This document shows, piece by piece, positions 18,497 through 26,380 of a stretch of DNA of 42,043 bases. The stretch is from contig CAIXKE010000098.1 in the NCBI GenBank assembly GCA_903919975.1, forward strand, positions 1 through 42,043. The letters run 5' to 3'. The translations under genes were made by a program, and so were the position numbers. Within the stretch, counting starts at the first letter, position 1; each line of letters starts with the position of its first letter. The notes under the pieces are model-generated. The model was not told the DNA's origin. It worked only from the letters and a program-made list of their open reading frames with translations, and did not search any database. The stretch comes from Akkermansiaceae bacterium (GTDB lineage Bacteria > Verrucomicrobiota > Verrucomicrobiia > Verrucomicrobiales > Akkermansiaceae).

Positions 18497-19399
18497 ATGG
18501 TGCACACCATAAAATCCGGTTTTTTGACACGTCTGCTGCTGGCGGTTTTTTTTGCTGCGGGCGGCTTGTGTGGGTTTCTTTGTCATGCGCAGGAAGAACT
18601 GACCTCTTGGAAGAATAGCACGCTGGTTCCCACGGATTGGGCGGATGGCGATAGTTTTCAGATTCGGACTGCGGAGGGCCAGCTTCATACCATCCGCCTG
18701 TATGGGGCGGATTGCATTGAGTGGCATGTGACGGACGAAACGGATGCGCGACGCTTGCGTGCTCAACGTCGGTATTTCGGTATCGCGGAGTTGGGCGGGC
18801 CGCCGGAGGCCTCGATTCAAGCGGCCAAACAATTTGGAGAAGCCGCCGCCAAGGAGGTGGCAGCAGCACTTCAGAAACCCTTCCAGATCCACACGGCCTT
18901 CGCGGATGCGCGGGGTGATGGGAAATACAAGCGAATCTATGCCTTTGTCACCACGGCAGATGGCGAGGATCTGGCCGAGCGCCTGATTCGCCTTGGGCTG
19001 GCTCGCGCTTTTGGCGTCTATCGGGCGACACCGAAAAACAAGAACGCGAACGATTACCGGGCTAATTTACAAGATGTGGAACTCCAAGCTGCCAAAAAGG
19101 GCGTTGGCATTTGGGCCAAGACCAATTGGGAGCGTCTCCCCGGTGAACGCGAGGCAGAGCGCCAGGACAACGGCGACCTCGCCCTAGCCATCGGCTCAGC
19201 CAAGCTCGCCCCGGGCACGAAAATCGACCCCAACACCGCCGCCCGCGATGATCTCATGCTCTTGCCCGGCGTAGGTGAAACCATGGCCAACCGGATCATC
19301 GGCGGCCGTCCTTATAAAAAGCCCGAAGACCTTCTAAACATTGACGGCGTCGGCCTCAAAACGCTGGAGCGACTGAAGCCGTTTTTGCAACTTCCGTAA
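18497..19399 (+). CDS. Secreted thermonuclease-like (SNase) protein with C-terminal HhH domain
   Basis: 300 aa from the ATG at 18497; an open frame from 18272 precedes it but is not protein-like. A signal peptide (about 1-32, ending FLCHAQEE) is followed by an SNase/TNase-like domain (about 40-210). Active-site pattern of staphylococcal nuclease is kept: DGDSFQIR, then IRLYGADCIEW in which Arg, Asp and Glu stand at the R35/D40/E43 spacing, and DGKYKRIYAFV supplying the second Arg. The C-terminus (about 235-300; IDPNTAARDDLMLLPGVGETMANRII and LLNIDGVGLKTLERLKPFL) is a helix-hairpin-helix DNA-binding module as in ComEA. Probably degrades or processes DNA outside the cytoplasm. Confidence 0.9.
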   Translation: MVHTIKSGFLTRLLLAVFFAAGGLCGFLCHAQEELTSWKNSTLVPTDWADGDSFQIRTAEGQLHTIRLYGADCIEWHVTDETDARRLRAQRRYFGIAELGGPPEASIQAAKQFGEAAAKEVAAALQKPFQIHTAFADARGDGKYKRIYAFVTTADGEDLAERLIRLGLARAFGVYRATPKNKNANDYRANLQDVELQAAKKGVGIWAKTNWERLPGEREAERQDNGDLALAIGSAKLAPGTKIDPNTAARDDLMLLPGVGETMANRIIGGRPYKKPEDLLNIDGVGLKTLERLKPFLQLP

Positions 19400-19546
19400 C
19401 ATCAGCCATCAATGCGATCGAAAATCCGTTGTTTCTTGATGAAACATGGCTCCGCGATGGACGAAGATGCGGGCCGATTAGTTGGATAGGCTTGTCAGCC
19501 ATGGGTGTTTCCGATATTCAAAGATTCGTCATTAAACGAAGAGTAA

Positions 19547-19621
19547 ATGGAAAGCACCCAAGCCCTGCCGCCCGGAACGCGGCTTGAAGAGTGCGTCAAC
19601 GCCCTGGTTCCATCTGAATGA
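19547..19621 (+). pseudogene. Kinase N-terminal remnant (25 codons)
   Basis: An ATG frame reads MESTQALPPGTRLEEC and then VNALVPSE before a TGA. It matches the first 16-17 residues of kinases K1-K6 (ALPAGTRLEEFVIERVLG). After LEE the match is lost, so the rest of the gene has been deleted. Its leader (AAAGATTCGTCA, 19519-19531) resembles that of K3 (AAAGATTCGTCACT near 24470), so the lost gene was probably closest to K3. Confidence 0.7.
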
Positions 19622-19719
19622 CGAGTCAAGAAACGCCAGAGCAGCAGGGGCGTGAAATCCGCAGAGGCCGAAATGGTCGAATATGGATAAGGAATGGTAA
19701 ATCCTGTGGGAAAACTAGC

Positions 19720-19736
19720 TTGGCAACGATCTGGCT
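19720..19736 (+). promoter_or_regulatory. Sigma-54-like promoter element of K1
   Basis: TTGGCAACGATCTGGCT has the GG-N10-GC spacing of -24/-12 promoters (GG 19722-19723, GC 19734-19735) and the TTGGCA start. It lies 34 bp before the ATG of K1, and the same element is conserved in front of K4. No sigma-54 activator is in the window; the similarity could also just reflect duplication of the leader. Confidence 0.4.
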
Positions 19737-19769
19737 AGCCGATAGAAATAGTCCGTAAAAGTTATTTGC

Positions 19770-22166
19770 ATGGAATCTCCTCCGATCAGCTCTCAAGCCC
19801 TTCCCGCCGGGACGCGGATCGAAGAATTCGTTATTGAACGGGTTTTGGGTTCTGGGGGCTTTGGGATCACTTACCTTGCGCGGGACGTAAGTCTTAGCCG
19901 TCAAGTCGTGATCAAGGAGAATCTGCCCGCGCAGTTCTCGTGGCGGGATCCGGCCTCAGGCACCGTGCGCCCGCGTGCCACTAGCGGAGGCGAGGCGGAC
20001 GACTTCCTGTGGTCGATGCAGAATTTCTTGCGCGAGGCGGATACCCTGGCCTCGCTGGATCATCCGGGAATCGTCCGTGTGCTGCGTAAATTTGAGGCCA
20101 ATGGCACGGCCTATTTTGTGATGCCGTTTGTGGATGGTGGCGCACTCGATGAGTTGATTGAGGAGCGGCAACGAGAAAACGAATGGTTCACTGAAATTGA
20201 GCTGACGGGCATGCTCAGCAGGCTGCTTGCCGCCCTTGATTACTTGCACGCCCGGGGCATCTATCATCGTGACATCAAACCCGGCAACATTCTCATCACC
20301 AGCGAGGGAATACCGATGCTCATCGATTTCGGATCGGCTCGGCAGAGGCTTTCGGAACGGTCGATGACGGTCGTTGAGAGCGCGGGCTACACGCCCTTTG
20401 AACAATTGCAGTCCCGGGGAGAGATCGGACCATGGAGCGACCTTTATGCATTGGGCGCGACATTGGTGAAAGCGATCACAGGCACGGCCCCGCCCAAGGC
20501 TGCGGACCGCATCATGGGGGACCCATGGCAGGAGATGAGCAGCAATGCTCAATGGATGAAGGTGTATTCCACCTCCTTCTTGCAGTCGATCGATAAGGTT
20601 CTTTCCGTCAAGCCAGCACAACGTTGGCAGAGTGGTAGCGAATGGTTGCAGTCGATGAATGCAAATCCATCGAGCTCCCATCTTGCCGATGATCCGGAGG
20701 TAGCGGAGACAAATTTGTCAGGTCTCCAGCCACCGCTAACGGGCATGGATGATTCTTCGTATATCCCTTCCGCACAGAGCGAGACAACGAATGAACCAGT
20801 CACATTTCGTCCAAAATCCGCGCGGAAAGTTTCCAAGGGAACCCGCCAAACGTTGATTGCCGGTGCCTGTGGCTTGATGGTTATCAGCGTGGCTCTGCTG
20901 GCCATTCAGAAATCCGGCGAAAATCATAAGCCTGCCCAGACAGAGATCCCAAAAGCTGTAGTGACTCCGGTATCTGCGGCGGAGGTAGAGCCTGCGGAGT
21001 GTGGTGTCCCACTCACCACTATGCTGCCACCGGAGCTCATCGAAGGCACCCCCAAGCCGATCGACGTGCCCAACCTCGTGCAGGCTCCCACCGCGGCCCC
21101 TGAATTTCTCGTCCCACAAGGCACCGTGCTTCTCTCCAAGGGCAAGCCCGTCACCAGTAGTGACGACGCGCCCATCATTTGCGAACTCTCGGTAATCACT
21201 GATGGCGAAAAGGATGCCGGCGAAGGTTACTTCGTCGAACTCCTCGACGGACTCCAGTGGGTGCAGATCGATCTCGAAAAATCTTCGACCATTTCGGCCA
21301 TTTGGCTCTGGCACTTCCATTCGCAAAAACGTGCCTACCATGATGTGATCATCCAGGTCTCCGATGATGCTGCGTTCAAGACCGGCGTCACCACGATCAA
21401 TAACAATGATTACGACGATTCCGCAAAAATGGGCAAAGGCTCCGACAGTCCCTACGTCGAGTCCCGCTTCGGCTGGCTCGCCGATGGCAAGGGCAGCAAG
21501 GGCCGCTACGTCCGCCTTTACAGCAACGGAAGCACCTCCAACGAGATGAATCACTACATCGAGGTCGAGGTTTTTGGGATTCCTCTGCCAAGTGCGGTTT
21601 CAGGAATTCCACGCGCCTCATCCTTGCGACCTAGGATCCTATTGGAGACCAGTGAAGGTGATATAATTTTAGAACTCGATAAGGATAAGGCCCCAGTTAG
21701 CGTCGAAAACTTTCTCGGTTATGTAAAAAGGAACCACTACGACGGCACCGTCTTTCACCGCGTCATGAATGGCTTCATGATCCAAGGTGGCGGATTCGCT
21801 CTCACCGATGGCAAACTTATCGAAAAATCCGCGGGCATGGGCATCAAAAACGAAGGCCAGAACGGCCTCAAAAACCTACGTGGATCCATCGCCATGGCCC
21901 GCACCAACGACCCTAACAGCGCGAAGACCCAGTTCTTCATCAACGTCGTCGATAACTCCGCACTCGATTACCCTAGCAATGGTGGCTATGCGGTGTTCGG
22001 TAAAGTCATCAAAGGCATGGAGGTCGTGGACAAGATCAAGGCCATGCCCACCGGCAATCTGAATTTGACCATGCGCCATCCCGCCACCGGAGCGCCTATC
22101 GAAATGCCCTCCGAAAATGTGCCGGTCGAAAACGTGGTGATCGTGAGAGCATCAATTATTGAGTGA
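19770..22166 (+). CDS. Ser/Thr protein kinase K1 with discoidin-like and cyclophilin domains
   Basis: 798 aa. The kinase domain (about 18-295) is cytosolic and looks active: glycine loop GSGGFG (27-32), Lys49 in VVIKEN, Glu89, HRDIKPGN (166-173) and DFGSA (186-190). Between comes the family's SMTVVESAGYTPFEQ activation segment and then SDLYALG. One membrane helix (about 358-377) follows. Outside the membrane comes a Thr/Pro-rich linker, a F5/8-type-C (discoidin)-like sandwich (about 453-603; WVQIDLEKSSTISAIWLWHF, KGRYVRLYSNG) and a cyclophilin-type peptidyl-prolyl isomerase (about 620-798; FHRVMNGFMIQGGG, AKTQFFINVVDN). A kinase with a periplasmic isomerase domain is unusual. Start: ATG at 19770, where MESPPISSQALPAGTR matches the paralogs. 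Confidence 0.93.
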   Translation: MESPPISSQALPAGTRIEEFVIERVLGSGGFGITYLARDVSLSRQVVIKENLPAQFSWRDPASGTVRPRATSGGEADDFLWSMQNFLREADTLASLDHPGIVRVLRKFEANGTAYFVMPFVDGGALDELIEERQRENEWFTEIELTGMLSRLLAALDYLHARGIYHRDIKPGNILITSEGIPMLIDFGSARQRLSERSMTVVESAGYTPFEQLQSRGEIGPWSDLYALGATLVKAITGTAPPKAADRIMGDPWQEMSSNAQWMKVYSTSFLQSIDKVLSVKPAQRWQSGSEWLQSMNANPSSSHLADDPEVAETNLSGLQPPLTGMDDSSYIPSAQSETTNEPVTFRPKSARKVSKGTRQTLIAGACGLMVISVALLAIQKSGENHKPAQTEIPKAVVTPVSAAEVEPAECGVPLTTMLPPELIEGTPKPIDVPNLVQAPTAAPEFLVPQGTVLLSKGKPVTSSDDAPIICELSVITDGEKDAGEGYFVELLDGLQWVQIDLEKSSTISAIWLWHFHSQKRAYHDVIIQVSDDAAFKTGVTTINNNDYDDSAKMGKGSDSPYVESRFGWLADGKGSKGRYVRLYSNGSTSNEMNHYIEVEVFGIPLPSAVSGIPRASSLRPRILLETSEGDIILELDKDKAPVSVENFLGYVKRNHYDGTVFHRVMNGFMIQGGGFALTDGKLIEKSAGMGIKNEGQNGLKNLRGSIAMARTNDPNSAKTQFFINVVDNSALDYPSNGGYAVFGKVIKGMEVVDKIKAMPTGNLNLTMRHPATGAPIEMPSENVPVENVVIVRASIIE

Positions 22167-22296
22167 GACAATCAAGAATGCTAAATTGGCTCAGGTGGCT
22201 CGGGTAGAGTGTCATTTGAAGTGCTCAAAAATACGAGAGAATTTCAAGTCTACCGCGCCGAACCCTCGTTGACGCGGCAAATATATATGAGGAATA

Positions 22297-22308
22297 CCAC
22301 AGCTGTGG
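22297..22308. promoter_or_regulatory. 12-bp perfect palindrome upstream of K2
   Basis: CCACAGCTGTGG, in an AT-rich setting (ATATATAT at its left, GATATAG at its right), 136 bp before K2. It could be an operator for a dimeric regulator. The 278-bp gap otherwise shows no gene. Confidence 0.3.
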
Positions 22309-22444
22309 CGATATAGACATCTTGGCTAAGCATAGGGATTGCAGATTTATCCCCGCTTCCAGAACCATTTTGATTATTTTTATGTTGTTGGAAATAGCAG
22401 GATTTTGTCACCCTTCAGTGCTCTGAAATGGCAAACGCCCCGCC

Positions 22445-24373
22445 TTGAACAACCACTCACACGATACCGAATCCGATCACGGTCAAGCGCTCCCTGCTGG
22501 AACACGGCTGGAGGAGTTCGTCATCGAGCGCGTGCTGGGTTCCGGTGGCTTCGGGATCACCTATCTGGCGAAGGACACGGCGCTTGGCCGACAAGTCGTG
22601 ATCAAAGAGAACCTGCCGGTGCAGTTTTGTTTTCGGGATCCAAGCTCGTTGACGGTTGCTCCTCGGCATTCGCATGGGGACGATGCTGACAATTTCCAGT
22701 GGTCGCTGGAAAACTTTTCGAAAGAGGCGGCGATGTTGGCTTCGTTAGATCATCGGGGAATCGTGCGAGTATTGCGATCATTCCAAGCCTTTGGCACGGC
22801 GTATTTCGTGATGCCGTTTGTCGAAGGGATGGCCTTGGATGAATTAGCGAAGAGTCGGCAGGGCAAACCCTTCAGCGAGGAAGAATTGCGGGGATTGCTG
22901 GAGCGAGTGCTCGATGCGCTTGGCTATCTGCATGATCGCGGGATTTATCACCGGGATCTTAAACCGGGAAATCTTCTCATCACCCATGAGGGGATTCCGG
23001 TGCTGATCGACTTTGGGTCGGCGCGGCAGCGGCTTTCGGAGCGGTCGATGACGGTGGTGGAGAGTCCGGGTTACACACCGTTTGAGCAACTCCAGACGCG
23101 CGGCAATATCGGGCCGTGGAGCGATCTTTATGCGCTGGGTGCGACCTTGGTGAAGCTCATGACCGGCGAGGCCCCGCCGAAGACGAATGACCGCAGCTTC
23201 GGCGATCCATGGCGGCCATTGCTCGACCGGGCGGACCTAGCTGGGAAATTTTCAGTAGGCTTTCTGAAGGGTATTGATCGCTCATTGAAATTGCAGATCG
23301 AAGATCGCTGGCAGAACGCCGGGGAGTGGCGGGCGGTATTGCGGGGAGAGACGGCGGCACAGCCCGTTGCCGCTACGCCCGAGTATGTGCCGGTCGCGGC
23401 CTCCTCTATCGTCGTGTCTGCGCCCGTCACCGGACATAAAAAGAAGACCAACATCGCTCAGTGGGCCATCGCCGCTTGCATGGTGTTGGGGCTGATTGCA
23501 GTGGGGAAAAGCGTTTCTAACGAGAGAGCGAAAGCAGTCGCTCAAGCCAAGAACGCAGAACAACGCGCTGCCCAAGTGGAACGGGACAAAGAAGCATTTA
23601 TTGCACAGGCCAAAGCAGAAATGGAGAATCGCTCATTGCCCGGCAGCAAGGCGGGTGAAGAGCGGGACTTTGTAATTGCGGCGGGTGTGAAAATGGCCTT
23701 CTGCTGGATTCCTCCGGGCGAGTTTCTGATGGGCAGCTCCGTGGATGAGGTAGGACGTGGTGATGACGAAATTCAGCACCGAGTGACGATCTCCAAGGGC
23801 TTCTGGCTGGCCAAGACCGAGGTGACACAGGCGCAGTGGCGGGCGGTCATGGGTAGTAATCCGAGTCATTTCAAAGGGGATGATCTGCCGGTGGAATTAG
23901 TGAGTTGGAACGACATCGCCAGCTCCGGTGGTTTTCTTGAGATGGCAAACCGCTTCGCCGACGGAGAGGATCGCTTCTCTTTGCCGACGGAAGCGCAATG
24001 GGAATATGCCTGCCGGGCGGGAACCACCGGGACTCATTCTGGAGACTTGGATAAAATCGCCTGGTATGATCGGAACGCGGGCAGCAAGACGCATCCGGTG
24101 GGGCAGAAAAAAGCGAATACTTGGGGACTACATGATATGCAAGGCAATGTCAGGGAATGGTGTGCGGACCGATATGAACCTTATCCGACAGGTGCCGTGG
24201 TAGCTCCCGACGGTGCCAATTCGGGCTCATACCGGGTGTATCGGGGTGGCAGTTGGGATTACAACGCATACTACTGCCGCGTCGCGGACCGCGACTATTA
24301 CGACCCGTCCCACGCATACTACAGCATGGGGTTCCGCCTTGTCCGCAGTTCAGTCTCCCAAAACGGCAGGTAG
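22445..24373 (+). CDS. Ser/Thr protein kinase K2 with FGE-sulfatase (SUMF1) domain
   Basis: 642 aa from a TTG at 22445; no ATG is available upstream in this frame and the kinase body begins at residue 15, so the start is not certain. The kinase (about 20-300) carries GSGGFG, Lys54, HRDLKPGN and DFGSA, all intact. A membrane helix (about 336-356; WAIAACMVLGLIAVG) leads to a short charged coiled coil (360-395) and an extracytoplasmic FGE-sulfatase/C-type-lectin-like domain (about 400-642; CWIPPGEFLMGSS, FWLAKTEVTQAQWRAVMG, LPTEAQWEYACRAGTTG, NVREWCADRYE, YRVYRGGSW). The catalytic Cys pair of true formylglycine-generating enzymes is not present, so a ligand-sensing role is more likely. The last 35 residues, rich in Tyr, Asn and Asp, are hypervariable between paralogs. 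Confidence 0.9.
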   Translation: MNNHSHDTESDHGQALPAGTRLEEFVIERVLGSGGFGITYLAKDTALGRQVVIKENLPVQFCFRDPSSLTVAPRHSHGDDADNFQWSLENFSKEAAMLASLDHRGIVRVLRSFQAFGTAYFVMPFVEGMALDELAKSRQGKPFSEEELRGLLERVLDALGYLHDRGIYHRDLKPGNLLITHEGIPVLIDFGSARQRLSERSMTVVESPGYTPFEQLQTRGNIGPWSDLYALGATLVKLMTGEAPPKTNDRSFGDPWRPLLDRADLAGKFSVGFLKGIDRSLKLQIEDRWQNAGEWRAVLRGETAAQPVAATPEYVPVAASSIVVSAPVTGHKKKTNIAQWAIAACMVLGLIAVGKSVSNERAKAVAQAKNAEQRAAQVERDKEAFIAQAKAEMENRSLPGSKAGEERDFVIAAGVKMAFCWIPPGEFLMGSSVDEVGRGDDEIQHRVTISKGFWLAKTEVTQAQWRAVMGSNPSHFKGDDLPVELVSWNDIASSGGFLEMANRFADGEDRFSLPTEAQWEYACRAGTTGTHSGDLDKIAWYDRNAGSKTHPVGQKKANTWGLHDMQGNVREWCADRYEPYPTGAVVAPDGANSGSYRVYRGGSWDYNAYYCRVADRDYYDPSHAYYSMGFRLVRSSVSQNGR

Positions 24374-24492
24374 CGGAGCGAGCGGAACGGAATGGCCGCC
24401 ACATTGCTGATGCCTAATCTCCGGAATTTCATTCGAAGGTTCTGGTCATCAGGTCTCCCGGCGGATAGAAAGATTCGTCACTGCGATATTTA

Positions 24493-26298
24493 ATGGATGA
24501 TCCCTCCACCAGCACCCAGGCCCTGCCCGCCGGAACCCGCGTCGAGGAGTTCGTGATCGAGCGGGTGCTTGGCAGTGGCGGTTTTGGGATCACCTATCTG
24601 GCACGTGACACGGCGCTTGGGCGGCAAGTGGTGATCAAGGAAAACCTGCCGGTGCAGTTTTGTTTTCGGGATACGCATTCGTTGACGGTGGCTCCGCGAC
24701 ATTCTCATGGCGATGATGTGGAGAATTTCCAATGGTCGCTGGATAACTTTTCGAAAGAGGGGGCGATGCTGGCTTCATTAGATCACCCGGGGATTGTCCG
24801 GGTTCTGCGGAGTTTTCAAGCCTTCGGCACGGCGTATTTCGTGATGCCGTTTGTGGATGGCATGGCTTTGGATGAATTGGCCAAGGATCGGGCAGGAAAG
24901 CCGTTTAGTGAAGATGAATTGCGGGGGATGCTGGAGCGGGTGCTCGGGGCATTGGGCTATCTGCATGATCGCGGCATTTATCATCGGGATCTCAAGCCGG
25001 GTAATCTTCTCATCACGAATGAGGGGATTCCGGTGCTGATCGACTTTGGATCTGCGAGACAGCGGCTTTCGGAGCGCTCGATGACGGTGGTGGAGAGTCC
25101 GGGTTACACGCCGTTTGAGCAACTCCAGACGCGCGGCAACATCGGGCCATGGAGCGATCTTTACGCGCTGGGTGCGTCCTTGGTGAAGCTCATGACGGGC
25201 GAGGCCCCGCCGAAGACGAATGACCGCAGCTTCGGCGATCCGTGGCGACCGTTGCTCGACCGGGCGGATTTGGCTGGGAAATTTTCGGTGGGCTTTCTGA
25301 AGGGTATTGATCGCTCATTGAAATTGCAGATTGAAGATCGCTGGCAGAACGCCGGGGAGTGGCATGCCGCATTGCGGGGAGAGACGCTTGCGCAGCCGGT
25401 TGCCGTTACGCCCAAGCATGTGCCAGTCACGGCCTCCGCTGCCGTCGCGTCCGCGCCCGTCACTGGATCTGAAAAGAAGACAAACTTCGTTCCATGGGCC
25501 GTCGCGGCTTGCATGGTGTTGGGACTGATCGCGGTGGGGAAAAGTGTTGCTAACGAGAGGGGGAATCTTGCGGCGGCCAGCAAGGAGAAACCATTTGAAA
25601 ACAGTCTGGGGATGAAATTTGTGCCCGTCGGCATCCAGACGGACAGCAAAACGGTGTTGTTCTCCGTCTGGGAAACGCGAAGGCAGGACTATGAGGCGTA
25701 TGCGAATGCCAATATCGGGGTGGATACAGAATGGAAAACCCCCGGATTTGAGCAAACCGGAAAACATCCGGTGGTTTGCGTGAGCTATGAGGACGCTGTG
25801 GCGTTTTGTGCGTGGCTGACACAACGTGAGCGGGCTGCCGGAAAAATCGGCAGTGGGGACGAATACCGTTTGCCGTCGGATGCGGAGTGGAGTTTCGCGG
25901 TGGGAATTGGAGAAAAGGAAGATGCCAATGCCACGCCTAAAGAAAAGCACGCAAAAATCAAAGATGCATGGCCTTGGGGGACTCGTTGGCCGCCGCCCGA
26001 GGGAGCGGGGAATTATGATTCTCACAGTTCCTCAAAGATCATGGCGGACGCTTATGACCGGACCAGCCCGGTGGGGAAATTCCAGAAAAACGCGCACGGA
26101 CTCTGTGACTTGGGTGGCAATGTGTGGGAATGGTGCGGCAGCTATTACGAGGGCTCGCCCGGGTCCCGGGTACTGCGTGGCGGTTGTTGGTACAACTACC
26201 TTCGCGACTATCTGTTGTCGTCGTATCGCGACTACCTCAGTCCCGATGATCGCGACGACTTCAATGGGTTTCGTTGTGTGGTTGTGTCGTCGCGCTAG
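24493..26298 (+). CDS. Ser/Thr protein kinase K3 with divergent SUMF1-like domain
   Basis: 601 aa from the ATG at 24493. The kinase body (about 18-295) is almost the same as in K2: in the 180 nt around the end of the kinase domain I count about ten differences. GSGGFG, Lys49, HRDLKPGN and DFGSA are all present. A membrane helix (about 331-350) follows. The exported domain (about 365-601) is a different SUMF1-like subtype, starting ENSLGMKFVPVG and VLFSVWETRRQDYEAYA, then VSYEDAVAFCAWLTQRE, YRLPSDAEWSFAVG and NVWEWCGSYYEG. Its end (SRVLRGGCWYNYLRDY followed by LLSSYRDYLS) is again the variable zone. The kinase body has therefore been combined with a different sensor. Confidence 0.9.
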   Translation: MDDPSTSTQALPAGTRVEEFVIERVLGSGGFGITYLARDTALGRQVVIKENLPVQFCFRDTHSLTVAPRHSHGDDVENFQWSLDNFSKEGAMLASLDHPGIVRVLRSFQAFGTAYFVMPFVDGMALDELAKDRAGKPFSEDELRGMLERVLGALGYLHDRGIYHRDLKPGNLLITNEGIPVLIDFGSARQRLSERSMTVVESPGYTPFEQLQTRGNIGPWSDLYALGASLVKLMTGEAPPKTNDRSFGDPWRPLLDRADLAGKFSVGFLKGIDRSLKLQIEDRWQNAGEWHAALRGETLAQPVAVTPKHVPVTASAAVASAPVTGSEKKTNFVPWAVAACMVLGLIAVGKSVANERGNLAAASKEKPFENSLGMKFVPVGIQTDSKTVLFSVWETRRQDYEAYANANIGVDTEWKTPGFEQTGKHPVVCVSYEDAVAFCAWLTQRERAAGKIGSGDEYRLPSDAEWSFAVGIGEKEDANATPKEKHAKIKDAWPWGTRWPPPEGAGNYDSHSSSKIMADAYDRTSPVGKFQKNAHGLCDLGGNVWEWCGSYYEGSPGSRVLRGGCWYNYLRDYLLSSYRDYLSPDDRDDFNGFRCVVVSSR

Positions 26299-26380
26299 GT
26301 TCCCTTTTCTTGCTAACTTCTTCTTAGGCAGATCATTCAATGACCGGCATGAGACGCGCGCGGGTGGACTTCGCATTCGC

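Larger units (their letters stand above)
19400..19769 (+). other. Intergenic stretch before the kinase array
   Basis: 370 bp between the nuclease and kinase K1. It holds a dead kinase head (19547-19621), then the leader of K1 with a sigma-54-like motif (19720-19736). Otherwise I see no gene or RNA in it. Confidence 0.6.

Noticed and set aside
20736..21554. 272-codon open frame on the minus strand
   Set aside because: Antisense to K1, which has clear domains over the whole stretch; no recognisable protein features.
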